Below, piece after piece: positions 8,034 through 16,952 of a stretch of 34,855 nucleotides of DNA. Under the pieces are notes generated by a model. It saw only the letters and a program-made list of their open reading frames with translations, ran no database searches and was not told the origin of the DNA. The stretch lies in assembly GCA_019310965.1 (NCBI GenBank), contig JAFDDG010000041.1, positions 1 through 34,855 on the forward strand, in the 5' to 3' direction. Origin of the DNA: Deltaproteobacteria bacterium (lineage in GTDB: Bacteria > Myxococcota_A > UBA9160 > SMWR01). A program made the position numbers and the translations under genes. Every line of letters starts with the position of its first letter. Positions within the stretch are counted from its first letter, which is position 1.

Positions 8034-9581
8034 ATGCTCGATGGCAACGATCTATGGGACCTGGTCGAACGCCGTGCCTCGTGCACTCCGGCTGCGCTCC
8101 TCGCTACGGACGAGCATGGCGCCACCCTCTCTTTCGGCGAGCTTCGGGACCGATCCCTGGCGTTGGCCCGTGTCCTTTGGGAGCGAAAGATTCAGGCAGA
8201 GACGCGGGTCGCCTGGCTGATGCCGACGCGCATCGATGCTCTCGTGCTGACAGCGGCTCTCTCGCGGCTGGGGGCCGTACAGGTGCCGCTGCTACCCACC
8301 GTTGGGGCGCGCGAGCTCACCTTCGCGGTGCGCGAGTCGAAGAGCGATGTGCTGATCGTGTCCCCGACGACGAGGCAGAGCGATCCTCGAGCGTTCGCCG
8401 CGAGCGCGCTCGGCGACATCCAGTCGCAGCCGAAGGTGCTCGTCCTCGAGGCACTCCTCGGTGGGGGCTCCGCAGCTGCTCTGCCGCCCGCAGCCCCCCC
8501 GAGCGTGCGGCCCGAGGACGCGCCCTGGCGTTGGGTCTTCTACACCTCGGGGACGACGACGGACCCGAAGGGGGCAAAGCACAGCGACGCGACCCTTGCG
8601 GCTTCGGCGCGCGGCATTGGGCCACCCCATCGTTTCTCTCCCGACGACCGCGTGTCCCTCGTCTTCCCCTATCCGCACATCGGCGGGCCGTCGCTGCTCT
8701 TCTCCGCCCTCATGGTCGGATACGCCCTCATCCTGACGGAGACCTTCGATGCCGAGGTCGTCATCAAGGCGCTTCACGCGAACGGCGTCACTCTGGCCGG
8801 ACCCGGCCCGGCGTTCTGGCAGGCATTTATCGCCGCGCAACGACAGGAGCCCGACCGCGTGTTGTTTCCGAAGCTGCGCGCCCTGATCGGCGGTGGTGCC
8901 GCGAAGCCCGCTAACCTGCAGCGCGAGGCGCGCGAGGTTCTAGGCGTCGATATCGTGTCGGGCTACGGGCTCACGGAGTGTCCAGCGCTGGCCTACAACC
9001 ACCTCGGAGATCCCGACGATGTGCTGGCGACGGATGGGCGCGCGGTACTCGGCGTCGAGATGAAGACCGTGCGCCCCGATGGGAGGAGCGCTCCGGTCGG
9101 AGTCGAGGGCGAGATCTGCGTGAAAGGCCCGATGCAGTTCCTCGGGTACCTCGATTCGCGACTAGACGCCGAGGCCATCGACGAAGAGGGCTTCGTCCGC
9201 ACCGGCGATCTCGGCGTGCTCGACGCCGCGGGCCAGCTCCGGGTCACCGGCCGCCGGAAGGATGTCATCATTCGCAAAGGCGAGAACATCAGCGCGAAGG
9301 AGGTCGAGGATCTCCTCGTCGAGCATCCCAAGGTGCGCGAAGTGGCGGTGATCGGGCTCCCGGACCCGGAGCGCGGAGAGCGCTGCTGCGCCGTTGTGGT
9401 GCTCGTCGATCCCAGCGACCCGCTCACCCTGGGCGACGTCGGCCGCCACTGCCTGTCTGCGGGTCTGATGAAGATCAAGATTCCAGAGCAGGTCGAGTGC
9501 GTCGCGGCGCTGCCGCACAACTCGACCGGCAAGGTCCAAAAAGCCCTTCTGCGCGCCGAGTTTGGCCAGAAGGCGGGATGA
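8034..9581 (+). CDS. Acyl-CoA synthetase (class I adenylate-forming), cyclohexanecarboxylate-ligase-like, 515 aa
   Basis: It activates a carboxylic acid with ATP and CoA. The P-loop-like motif is YTSGTTTDPKGAKHS, then GYGLTECPA, the hinge region GRRKDVIIRKGENISAKEVE, and the catalytic C-terminal Lys in NSTGKVQK. ENISAKEVEDLL followed by ERCCAVV is typical of the cyclohexanecarboxylate-CoA ligase and AliA-like subgroup. Starts are possible at TTG 7989, ATG 8010 and ATG 8034. I chose 8034 because the paralogue at 30531 then aligns from its first residues (M-x5-6-LW-LVE-RA) and lengths match at 515 and 514. None of the starts has a strong, well-spaced ribosome site. The crotonase gene follows 33 bases later, fitting CoA activation followed by beta-oxidation. 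Confidence 0.92.
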   Translation: MLDGNDLWDLVERRASCTPAALLATDEHGATLSFGELRDRSLALARVLWERKIQAETRVAWLMPTRIDALVLTAALSRLGAVQVPLLPTVGARELTFAVRESKSDVLIVSPTTRQSDPRAFAASALGDIQSQPKVLVLEALLGGGSAAALPPAAPPSVRPEDAPWRWVFYTSGTTTDPKGAKHSDATLAASARGIGPPHRFSPDDRVSLVFPYPHIGGPSLLFSALMVGYALILTETFDAEVVIKALHANGVTLAGPGPAFWQAFIAAQRQEPDRVLFPKLRALIGGGAAKPANLQREAREVLGVDIVSGYGLTECPALAYNHLGDPDDVLATDGRAVLGVEMKTVRPDGRSAPVGVEGEICVKGPMQFLGYLDSRLDAEAIDEEGFVRTGDLGVLDAAGQLRVTGRRKDVIIRKGENISAKEVEDLLVEHPKVREVAVIGLPDPERGERCCAVVVLVDPSDPLTLGDVGRHCLSAGLMKIKIPEQVECVAALPHNSTGKVQKALLRAEFGQKAG

Positions 9582-9614
9582 TAGGATCCCCACCCATCGA
9601 ATAGGAGGCTGCCC

Positions 9615-10409
9615 GTGGACTACGCCCGCTATCACGAAGAGAACCACCTGAAGATCGAGATCGAGGACAAGGTTGCCGTCCTCACCCTCGATCGCCCCGA
9701 GAAGCGCAACGCCGTGAACCTCGCGCTTCACGATGGGATCGATCACGCCCTCCAGGATCTCACCTACGATCACGATGTCGGGGCCATCGTGATCACCGGT
9801 GCCGGCAAGGCGTTCTGCGCAGGTGGTGATCTCGTCGGCTTCTACCCACCCGACCACACCATCCGCAACGCCATGCGCAGTCGGCGGCTCAACTGGGCCA
9901 TGCTCCACTGCGAGACGCCGCTCATCGCCGCGGTCAACGGCGCGGCCGTTGGGCTCGGTGCCACGATCGCACTGATGTGTGACGTCATCTTCATGTCCGA
10001 TACCGCGAAGATCGGCGATACTCACGTGAAGGCCGGCCTCACAGCGGGAGACGGCGGCCAGGTGATCTGGCCTCTGCTAGTCGGCCCGCACCGCGCCAAG
10101 GAGTACCTGATGTCGGGCGAGCTCATTCCAGCCGCAGAGGCCGACCGGATCGGTCTCGTGAACCACGTCGTCCCCGCCGACGAGCTGATGGACCACGCCC
10201 TCACCTACGCGCGCAAGGTCGCAAACGGTGCGCAGTCCGCGGTGCGCTGGTCGAAGATGGCCGTCAACAAGATGATCGAGCTGCAGCAGGTCCTCTCTCT
10301 CGACTTCGGGCTCGCCACGGAATTCGTCTGCTCGGAGGGCACCGAGGACATCCAGGAGGCGCGTGCGGCGTTCGCGGAGAAGCGCGAGCCGCGTTTCAAG
10401 GGGCGTTAG
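9615..10409 (+). CDS. Enoyl-CoA hydratase/isomerase family protein (crotonase), 264 aa
   Basis: Crotonase fold: RPEKRNAVN near the N-terminus, the oxyanion-hole segments GAGKAFCAGGDL and NGAAVGLGATIAL, and the helix RAKEYLMSGELI. In classical hydratases one catalytic Glu sits in a PEI motif and the second in the helix before the LTG-like turn. Here the first position reads DTHVKAG, with His in place of Glu, while the second Glu (AKEYL) is kept. The enzyme may therefore be an isomerase, hydrolase or hydratase with altered chemistry rather than a standard hydratase. The start is GTG 9615 with AGGAGG six bases upstream. It follows the acyl-CoA synthetase in the same direction and probably shares its transcript. 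Confidence 0.93.
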   Translation: MDYARYHEENHLKIEIEDKVAVLTLDRPEKRNAVNLALHDGIDHALQDLTYDHDVGAIVITGAGKAFCAGGDLVGFYPPDHTIRNAMRSRRLNWAMLHCETPLIAAVNGAAVGLGATIALMCDVIFMSDTAKIGDTHVKAGLTAGDGGQVIWPLLVGPHRAKEYLMSGELIPAAEADRIGLVNHVVPADELMDHALTYARKVANGAQSAVRWSKMAVNKMIELQQVLSLDFGLATEFVCSEGTEDIQEARAAFAEKREPRFKGR

Positions 10410-10550
10410 GGAAAGGGCCAATGCCGAGGCCACCCGGGGCGCCTGCTGCGATTTCGCGAGTCGGGCTGAGGCCGCGGTCATCGCATCGAGTCACCGCGTG
10501 AGGCAGGCGGAAACCATTCTGGTCTGCGGCGCTGGATGGAGGATCATCAG

Positions 10551-11375
10551 ATGAAGACATTGGAAGGCCGAGTGGCGGTGGTCACTGGCGCGAGCAGCGG
10601 AATCGGACTCGCCGTGGCTGCCGAGTTTGCCCGCCAAGGCATGAGTGTCGTCATAGCGAGCCAGAACGCGGAGCGCCTGGCCAAGGCAGAAGAACAGATC
10701 TCCTCGATGGGCGCGCCCGTGCTGGCCGTACCGACCGACGTCGAAGACCGGGGCGCAGTCGAGCGGCTTGCCAGCGCGACGCTCGACCGTTTCGGGGCGG
10801 TCCATGTTCTGGTGAACAACGCCGGTGTCTATGCGCCGGGGTACGCGTGGGAGATCTCCGACGACGATTGGGAGTGGGTCGTCGGGGTCAACCTGTGGGG
10901 AACGGTGTACGGCATCAAGGCCTTCATGCCGCATCTTCTGGCCCAGGAAGAAGCGCATGTCGTGAACGTGGCGTCGGCGGGAGGCCTGATGACGGCTCCG
11001 TGTCACGGCCCCTATGCGGCCACCAAGCACGCCATCGTCGGTCTTTCGAAGGGGCTGCGAGCAGAGTTTGCAATCAAGCAGGCGAGAGTCGGCATCACAC
11101 TCGTGTGTCCTGGCGGCGTCGCGACCAACATTACGTCGCAGATGCAGACCACGGGGCCTGGCGGGAGGCCTCGGGAAGGCCCCGCTCTCGCCCCGGAGGT
11201 CCAGGCTCTCTGGGATGGCATCGACGGCGCAGTAGATGCAGGAATTTCGCCGGACGCTGTGGGGCCCATGGTGTCCGAGGCGATTCTCGCCGACCGCTTC
11301 TGGGTCCTTCCCAATGCCGAGTGCTTCTTCGACGTATTCGATCGCGAGATGTCCGATCTGAAGGCTGGGGCCTAA
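10551..11375 (+). CDS. Short-chain dehydrogenase/reductase, 274 aa
   Basis: SDR with the N-terminal nucleotide motif TGASSGIG, then NNAG, and a catalytic site of Ser plus YAATK (in PCHGPYAATKHAIVG). The C-terminal region after CPGGVATN is longer than in FabG-type SDRs and contains a Gly/Pro-rich loop (TTGPGGRPREG). This matches the extended group of oxidoreductases often annotated near P450 and steroid or terpene genes. The ATG at 10536 lies within its own ribosome site, so I use ATG 10551, with GGAGG 8 bases before it. A 141-base gap separates it from the crotonase, so it may have its own promoter. A DUF1993 gene follows 60 bases later. Confidence 0.92.
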   Translation: MKTLEGRVAVVTGASSGIGLAVAAEFARQGMSVVIASQNAERLAKAEEQISSMGAPVLAVPTDVEDRGAVERLASATLDRFGAVHVLVNNAGVYAPGYAWEISDDDWEWVVGVNLWGTVYGIKAFMPHLLAQEEAHVVNVASAGGLMTAPCHGPYAATKHAIVGLSKGLRAEFAIKQARVGITLVCPGGVATNITSQMQTTGPGGRPREGPALAPEVQALWDGIDGAVDAGISPDAVGPMVSEAILADRFWVLPNAECFFDVFDREMSDLKAGA

Positions 11376-11435
11376 CGCGGAACCGTTTGACCTCGTATCC
11401 ACTTTTCCCGGCGCAAGATCCGGAGAAGGAACGCC

Positions 11436-11948
11436 ATGACCATCAGCATTTACGACCAGACCATTCCCCCGATGTCCCGCGCATTGACGGGCCTTGCCGT
11501 GATTGTCGCCAAGGCGGAGGCCCATGCCGATGAGCAAGGGATCGAGCACGCGGTGCTCTTGAACGCGCGCCTGTTCCCCAACATGCGCGGGTTCATCGAG
11601 CAGATCCAGATGGCGAGCGATACCGCCAAGGGTGGAGCCGCTCGGCTCGCGCGTGTCGAGATTCCCAGCTGGCAGGACGACGAGGCGAGTTTTTCCGATG
11701 TGCGGGCTCGCATTCAAAAGACCCTGGATTTTCTGGCCGAAATCGAGCCGGAGGCGCTCGTAGGCGCGGACTCGCGAACGGTCGAGATGAAATACCCGGG
11801 TGGCAGCTTCGAGATGGAGGGCAAGAGTCACCTGTTGGACTTCGTCGTGCCGAACCTCTACTTCCACATCACGACGGCCTACAACATTCTCCGGCACAAT
11901 GGCGTCGAGGTCGGCAAGCGAGACTACCTGAGCATGCCCGAAGAGTAG
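11436..11948 (+). CDS. DUF1993 family protein, 170 aa
   Basis: It matches the DUF1993 pattern: N-terminal SIYDQTIPPMSRALTGL, a central AVLLNARLFPNM, and a C-terminal YFHITTAYNILRHNGVEVGK with GKRDYL at the end. The family is predicted to be a helical bundle related to DinB-type folds; its biochemical role is unknown. No signal peptide or membrane segment is seen. The ATG has AAGGA upstream. It follows the SDR and precedes 260 bases with no convincing gene before the P450. In other genomes such proteins are commonly single cytoplasmic genes, so its placement here need not mean a catabolic job. Confidence 0.9.
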   Translation: MTISIYDQTIPPMSRALTGLAVIVAKAEAHADEQGIEHAVLLNARLFPNMRGFIEQIQMASDTAKGGAARLARVEIPSWQDDEASFSDVRARIQKTLDFLAEIEPEALVGADSRTVEMKYPGGSFEMEGKSHLLDFVVPNLYFHITTAYNILRHNGVEVGKRDYLSMPEE

Positions 11949-12208
11949 GCCTGCGGACCGACCTCAGCTTCTTGCGGAGCGAGAGCTTCGAAGAATGTCG
12001 TTGCTGAAAGAAGTCGTTTCATTCAAGATCTGCAAGGCGGTCAACGAGCACCCGCTTGGATCCAATAGACGAGAAGCACGTTGCATGGGTAGGCAGGGGG
12101 CCCGGCTCAACCTGGCTGGAAGGGACGCTGCCAGGATCGCCCGCGCCAGGCAGCCGGCAACGGGTACGGGCGTAGTACGCAGGGCACACCAGACAAGGAG
12201 AGCACGTC

Positions 12209-13465
12209 ATGGCATCCGAGCCTCTCAACCTCGAAAACCTCGAGCTCATCGATCCCGACTACTACGTCGACAACGGCTATCCCCACGACGCGTGGACGGC
12301 ATTGCGTCGTGAGGCTCCGATCTTCTGGTACGAACGCAACGAGGCGATGCCATTCTGGGCGGTGACCAAGCAGTCGGACATTCGCTGGATCTCGAGACAG
12401 CCGGAGCTCTTCTCCCAAAACCCGACGATCGCGATCATGACCGATCGCCAGCCTGCGGGCGAGGATTTCCAGCCGCCTCCGACCATCATCCAGATGGATC
12501 CCCCGAAGCACGGTCCCTACCGCCAGCTCATCAGCCGGCGCTTCACGCCCCGCGCTCTGCTCAAGATCCAGGATGACATCGAGCAGATCGCCGAAGAAAT
12601 CATCGATGGTCTCGGCGAGGGTGGCGACGAGGGCGAGTGCGACTTCGTTCAGAAGGTGGCCGCACCGCTTCCGATCGCCGTGATTGCCTGGCTGCTGGGC
12701 GTGCCCAAGGAAGACTGGGACATGCTCTTCCAGTGGACCAATCAGACGATCGGTTCGAGCGATCCCGAGTATCGGCAGCCGGGGGAGACCCCCATACAGA
12801 CCTCCCAGCGGGCCATGGCGGAGCTGTACGGCTACTTCGCCGAGATGGCGAAGCAGCGCAGGAAGAACCCCAAGGACGACATGATCACCTTCCTGGCCCA
12901 GGCGAAGGTGGACGGGGCGCCGATGTCGGAGGCGGATCTCCTCGCCTACTACATGGTGATCGTCGTGGCCGGAAACGAGACGACGCGCAACGCCACGACG
13001 GGCGGCATGTTGGCATTCATCGAGCACCCGGAGGAGTTCTCCAGGCTGCAGCGCGATCCGGAGCTGCTTCACCCGGCCGTCGAGGAGGCCGTGCGCTGGG
13101 TCAGCCCGCTCATTCACATGGTGCGCACCGCCACGGAGGACGTGGAGATCCGCGGGCAGAAGGTGCGGGCCGGCCAGCAGGTCGCGATGTTCTATCCCTC
13201 CGCCAACCGTGACGAGGAAGTGTTCGAGGATCCCTTTACCTTCCGGATCGACCGTGTGCCGAACGCGCACCTCTCGTTCGGCGTGGGCGAGCACTACTGC
13301 GCCGGCGCCCACGTGGCGCGACTCGAGCTGCGGGTGGCCTTCCGCCACCTGGCCCGACGTCTCGAGCACGTCGAACTCGCCGGACAGCCGCAGCGGCTGC
13401 GTTCGAGCCTCGTGGGTGGAATCAAGCACCTCCCGATTCGCTACAAGCTGCGCCCCAAGGCATAG
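12209..13465 (+). CDS. Cytochrome P450, 418 aa
   Basis: A soluble bacterial class I P450. The I-helix oxygen-activation motif is VVAGNETTRN, the K-helix ExxR is EEAVRW, and the haem loop is FGVGEHYCAG with the axial Cys at about residue 364. MDPPKHGPYRQLISRRFTP is typical of the CYP125/CYP142/CYP124-like group that hydroxylates steroid side chains or terpenoid and fatty acyl chains. It needs a ferredoxin and reductase, and neither is encoded in this window. ATG 12209 has AAGGAG upstream. The gene stands alone on the plus strand, converging on the SDR at 13483 with 17 bases between stops. It resembles the second P450 at 16953-18200 along its whole length (GYPHD.W..LR..AP.FWYER), so the two are paralogues. 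Confidence 0.96.
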   Translation: MASEPLNLENLELIDPDYYVDNGYPHDAWTALRREAPIFWYERNEAMPFWAVTKQSDIRWISRQPELFSQNPTIAIMTDRQPAGEDFQPPPTIIQMDPPKHGPYRQLISRRFTPRALLKIQDDIEQIAEEIIDGLGEGGDEGECDFVQKVAAPLPIAVIAWLLGVPKEDWDMLFQWTNQTIGSSDPEYRQPGETPIQTSQRAMAELYGYFAEMAKQRRKNPKDDMITFLAQAKVDGAPMSEADLLAYYMVIVVAGNETTRNATTGGMLAFIEHPEEFSRLQRDPELLHPAVEEAVRWVSPLIHMVRTATEDVEIRGQKVRAGQQVAMFYPSANRDEEVFEDPFTFRIDRVPNAHLSFGVGEHYCAGAHVARLELRVAFRHLARRLEHVELAGQPQRLRSSLVGGIKHLPIRYKLRPKA

Positions 13466-13482
13466 GCGGGGGGCACACGCGG

Positions 13483-14241
13483 CTACTGAATGGAGTAGCC
13501 GCCGTCGACCAGGAGCGCGTGGCCCGTGCAGTAGCTCGAAGCATCCGAGCAGAGCCAGATGATGGCATTGGCGATCTCCCCTGGCTCGGCGAGCCGCCCG
13601 GCGGGCGTCGCGCTCATCAGATCCCGGAAGTTTTCGGGCTCGTGCTTCTCCATGGCCTTCATGATCGGCGTATTGGTGTTCCCGGGGCAGACTGCGTTGA
13701 CGCGAACACCCTCGCGGACGGTTCCCAGGGCGGTCGACTTCGTGAGGCCGACCACCGCGTGCTTGCTCGCGACATAAGCGGGGATGGCCGGATGGGCGAC
13801 CACCCCCATGGTCGAGGCCACGTTGACGATGGTACCGCCGCCCTGCGCGATCATCTGCGGGATCTGACTCTTCATCCCCAGGAATACACCCAGGAGATTG
13901 ACCGAGAGGACGCGCTCGAAGTCCTCGCGCGTCCACTCCGCAGTGAGAGCCGCGGGCCCATCGATTCCGGCGTTGTTCACCGCGCTATCGAGCCGTCCGT
14001 AGGTCTCGACGGCCGCTTTCACGAGCGACACGGCGTCGGCCTCGCGGGTGACGTCGGTCTTCACGAAGATCGCGTGCCCCCCCTGCCGGCCGATGACCCG
14101 CACTGTCTCCTCTCCCGACTCGCGGTTGATCTCGGCCACGATCACCCGGGCCCCTTCCCGGGCCAGAGCCAATGCCGTCGCCTTCCCGATTCCCGAGCCA
14201 CTCCCAGTGACCACCGCGACTTTGTCCTCGAGCTGTCCCAT
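13483..14241 (-). CDS. Short-chain dehydrogenase/reductase, 252 aa
   Basis: Classical FabG-like SDR: TGSGSGIG near residue 12, NNAG, then catalytic Ser with YVASKH, and the C-terminal YCTGHALLVDGGYS. It is very like the SDR at 212-973 in length and in its C-terminal signature. GGAGGAG lies about 10 bases before the ATG. It starts 9 bases after the stop of the BASS transporter gene and is the last gene of the minus-strand run that begins at 19279. It probably oxidises an alcohol formed by the P450 or by hydration in beta-oxidation; the substrate is not identifiable. Confidence 0.94.
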   Translation of the reverse strand: MGQLEDKVAVVTGSGSGIGKATALALAREGARVIVAEINRESGEETVRVIGRQGGHAIFVKTDVTREADAVSLVKAAVETYGRLDSAVNNAGIDGPAALTAEWTREDFERVLSVNLLGVFLGMKSQIPQMIAQGGGTIVNVASTMGVVAHPAIPAYVASKHAVVGLTKSTALGTVREGVRVNAVCPGNTNTPIMKAMEKHEPENFRDLMSATPAGRLAEPGEIANAIIWLCSDASSYCTGHALLVDGGYSIQ

Positions 14242-14250
14242 GGCGTGTCG

Positions 14251-15138
14251 TCACTCCTCCGATGGAGCTGTGAGATCGGGCGATGCGCGCAGACGGCCGC
14301 GGGCGACCGCCAGGACGATGGCCGCCGGGAAACCCGTCAAGGCGTACACGCCGCTGAAGAAGCCGAGATCCAGGCGACCGAGTGATGAGACGGCGACGAT
14401 GAAGGCCAGCGCGACGTTGCGCGCGGAGAACTCGATCAGGAAGGTGAAGCGGTCGTCGGCGTCCAGTCTCAGCAGGCTGGCGAGGCCCCAGCCAATCCCC
14501 ATGGCGCTGGCGGTCCAAAGGGACCCCGCCGCCAGTGCACGTGTCAGCTCGGAGCCCGTGGGCAGGGGCGTCTGGCTCCCGGATGCGCTGGAGAGGGTCA
14601 GGGCGATGATGACGAGCACAGCGACCCGATTGATCCATGGCACAAAGCGTCGGGTAGCGTCCCCGAGCCACGCGCGCATCAGCATCCCGAGGCCGATCGG
14701 GAGGAGCAGGAAGAGGGCCATCTGGCTCATCAAGTACCCGATCGGCACGTCGACATCGGCTGCCTCCCCGACGAAGACCCTCATCCCCACCGCCGTGAGC
14801 GCCGGCAAGGTGAAAACCGCGAGCACGGAGGAGACGGCAGTCATCGTCACCGACAGGGCCACGTGAGCACCCGCCACTGCGGCCATGACGTTGGACATTC
14901 CCGCGCCTGGAGACGCGGCCAGGATCACGGCGCCGGCGCCAAAGATCGGAGACAGGCCGAGCAATGAGATGACCGCCCAGGTCATCAGCGGAAGCAGCAC
15001 GATCTGTCCGAGCGTGCCGATCACGATCACGCGAGGACTGGCGAGCACACGCCGAAAATCGGGCGGCGTGAGCTGCAGGCCCACGATCACCATCAACAGG
15101 AAGAGGACCAGCGGGCCGAGAAGCTGGGTGGTGTCCAC
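14251..15138 (-). CDS. Bile acid:sodium symporter (BASS) family transporter, 295 aa
   Basis: A multi-span inner-membrane protein with about eight to nine hydrophobic helices. The family features are the early LLMVIVGLQLTPPDFR, the discontinuous-helix signature ASPGAGMSNVMA, and the late FSARNVALAFIVAV, corresponding to the crossover helices that bind sodium in characterised BASS proteins. Family substrates are bile acids, other organic anions and keto acids. The start is a GTG at 15138. Between it and the upstream FadD3-like gene lies a palindromic element. It is tightly linked to the downstream SDR (9 bases). Its place in a run with a P450 and a FadD3-like ligase makes import of a steroid-like or alicyclic carboxylate a reasonable inference. 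Confidence 0.92.
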   Translation of the reverse strand: MDTTQLLGPLVLFLLMVIVGLQLTPPDFRRVLASPRVIVIGTLGQIVLLPLMTWAVISLLGLSPIFGAGAVILAASPGAGMSNVMAAVAGAHVALSVTMTAVSSVLAVFTLPALTAVGMRVFVGEAADVDVPIGYLMSQMALFLLLPIGLGMLMRAWLGDATRRFVPWINRVAVLVIIALTLSSASGSQTPLPTGSELTRALAAGSLWTASAMGIGWGLASLLRLDADDRFTFLIEFSARNVALAFIVAVSSLGRLDLGFFSGVYALTGFPAAIVLAVARGRLRASPDLTAPSEE

Positions 15139-15165
15139 GGGCGCAGTCTAACCGTCTTGGACTCC

Positions 15166-15255
15166 GGGGACGGTGTTGCTTTCTTGCCTTTTTTCGGCTG
15201 AGCGGTGGCTTTAGCGAACAGGTCCTGAAAAAGGCAAGAAAGCAACACCGTCCCC
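15166..15255. repeat. REP-like palindromic element with perfect 28-bp inverted arms
   Basis: The left arm (15166-15193) begins GGGGACGGTGTTGCTTTC and the right arm (15228-15255) ends GAAAGCAACACCGTCCCC. All 28 positions of each arm pair, around a 34-base centre. The T-run is inside the stem rather than after it, so it is not a standard intrinsic terminator, though it could still stop or stabilise transcripts. The architecture fits small non-autonomous REP/REPIN-type elements mobilised by Y1 (RAYT) transposases; no such transposase is in the window. It lies between the FadD3-like and BASS genes, transcribed in the same direction. Confidence 0.75.
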
Positions 15256-15276
15256 TCTGCCTCTTGCGTTTTGGGG

Positions 15277-16866
15277 CTAGTGTCCTGCCAAGGCCTTCTC
15301 GCGCAGCAGGTATTTCTGGACCTTGCCGGCGGCGTTCATCGGGAGCTCATCGACGACTTCGATCCGACGCGGGACCTTGTAGTTGGCCATGTTGTCCTTG
15401 CACCAGGTCGTGATCGTCTCGGCGTTGGGGGTGGTGCCCGGCTCCGCCACGATGAAGGCCATGCCGACTTCACCCATGCGTTCGTCGGGGATTCCGATCA
15501 CGGCGACCAGGGCGACCTCGGGGTGCTCGAAGAGCTGGCCCTCGATCTCGGCTGGGTAGCAGTTGAAGCCACCCATGATGAACATGTCCTTCACGCGGTC
15601 GGTGATCTGGAGATAGCCGCGCTCGTCCATGACCCCGATGTCTCCCGTGTGGAGCCAACCTTCGGCGTCGATGGTGTCCCGGGTCTGCTCCTCGTCCTCG
15701 AAGTATCCCTGCATGACGTTGTAGCCGCGCACGACCACTTCTCCAGGTTCGCCTCTCGGCACCTCCCGGCCTTCGGAGTCGATGCACGAGACCTCGACGT
15801 CGTCGATGGCACGCCCGGAGGTCGTGGCGATGGTCTCCGCATCGTCGCCGTCTCGACACATGGTCGCGATGCCGCTGGCCTCGGTCAGTCCGTAGCCGGT
15901 GATCACCGTGTCGAAGCCCAGGTCGCTCTTCATGCGGCGGATGAGCTCGACGGGAATCGCGGCAGCCCCGGTGACGGACAGGCGCAGGTTCGAGAGATCG
16001 AAGTTGGCGCGCTCCGGATGCATGAGCATCGATTGGTGTAGCGCGGGCGGCCCCGGCAGGACGCTGATCTGGTCCTCTGCGACACGAGCCAGCACCGCGT
16101 CGGCGTCGAAGACCGCGTGCGGCAACATGGTGGCGCCGCGCATGATGCACGCGAGCCAGCCGGCCTTGTAGCCGAATGCGTGAAAGAAGGGATTCACGAT
16201 GAGGTAGCGATCTCCCTCGCGAAGCCCCACCAGCTCGGTCCACGATTCGAAGCCCCGCATCACTTGCTCGTGGGTGCACATCACGCCCTTCGGCTTGCCC
16301 GTGGTGCCGGAGGTGAAGAGGATGTCGGAGAGTTCGTCGGGCGCGACGCTTTCGATCCGTGCGCGCGCAGCGGTCTCGTCGATACTCGATCCGCTGGCGA
16401 TGAAGTCGTCCCAGGGGATGGCGCGGCTGTCGTGAAATTGAAGCGTGATCGTCCTCTCTAGATGCGGAAGCGTCTGTTCATCCAGCATGTCGACGTAACG
16501 CGTTCCGAGAAACTCGCCCACGGTGAACAGCAGCCGCGCCCGGCTCTTGTTCAGGATGTAGGCGGCCTCGCGGCCCTTGAAGCGCGTGTTCATGGGAACC
16601 AGGACGGCCCCGGCTCCCTGGAGCCCCACGGCGGCCAGCACCCACTCGAGGCAGTTGTGAGCCCAGATCGCAACTCGATCGCCGGGCGCGACGCCGGCGG
16701 CCACAAAGGCCCGGGTCGAGGCCACAGCCGCCTGCCCCAGCTCCGCAAAGCTGAGGTTTCTGCCATCGTCTTCGACGGCGTTCCGCGAGGCATAGCGTTG
16801 GGCGGAGTCCTGAACGAGGCGCGGGATGGTTCCGAGGGACGATGGGCGGAAGGACGAGCTACTCAC
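15277..16866 (-). CDS. FadD3-like acyl-CoA ligase, 529 aa
   Basis: Class I adenylate-forming ligase. ILFTSGTTGKPKGVMCTH is the ATP-binding motif, then NPFFHAFGYKAGWLAC, GYGLTEASGIATMCR, the hinge ITDRVKDMFIMGGFNCYPAE and the catalytic Lys in NAAGKVQK. The NPFFH.FGYKAG, LPGPPA..QS and MCR.DDAET.ATT.GR segments match my recollection of mycobacterial FadD3, which activates the steroid C/D-ring propanoate (HIP). The relationship is stronger than for a generic fatty-acid ligase, but the substrate here could be another alicyclic acid. The start is GTG 16866 with GGAGG 5 bases before it. It lies 86 bases downstream of the P450 at 16953-18200 and probably shares its transcript. Confidence 0.92.
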   Translation of the reverse strand: MSSSSFRPSSLGTIPRLVQDSAQRYASRNAVEDDGRNLSFAELGQAAVASTRAFVAAGVAPGDRVAIWAHNCLEWVLAAVGLQGAGAVLVPMNTRFKGREAAYILNKSRARLLFTVGEFLGTRYVDMLDEQTLPHLERTITLQFHDSRAIPWDDFIASGSSIDETAARARIESVAPDELSDILFTSGTTGKPKGVMCTHEQVMRGFESWTELVGLREGDRYLIVNPFFHAFGYKAGWLACIMRGATMLPHAVFDADAVLARVAEDQISVLPGPPALHQSMLMHPERANFDLSNLRLSVTGAAAIPVELIRRMKSDLGFDTVITGYGLTEASGIATMCRDGDDAETIATTSGRAIDDVEVSCIDSEGREVPRGEPGEVVVRGYNVMQGYFEDEEQTRDTIDAEGWLHTGDIGVMDERGYLQITDRVKDMFIMGGFNCYPAEIEGQLFEHPEVALVAVIGIPDERMGEVGMAFIVAEPGTTPNAETITTWCKDNMANYKVPRRIEVVDELPMNAAGKVQKYLLREKALAGH

Positions 16867-16952
16867 AGGGCCTCCGGATGCTGAAGCCGAATCATATCCG
16901 ACCGTCGCTCAGTGGCGCTGCAGAAAGCCTTGCGAAACAGCCGAGCGCCTTC

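Noticed and set aside
11995..12312. A 105-codon frame before and overlapping the first P450.
   Set aside because: The first 25 residues look plausible, but the rest is Arg-rich and it overlaps 104 bases of the P450 gene. Kept as part of the 260-base non-coding gap.
12107..13936. A 609-codon minus-strand frame antisense to the P450 and overlapping the SDR.
   Set aside because: No domain, biased composition, and the P450 with complete motifs occupies the other strand.
15166..15255. The long hairpin as a simple intrinsic terminator of the FadD3-like gene.
   Set aside because: The T-run is buried inside the stem and does not follow it, and the 34-base loop is too large for a typical terminator; the REP-like reading fits better.
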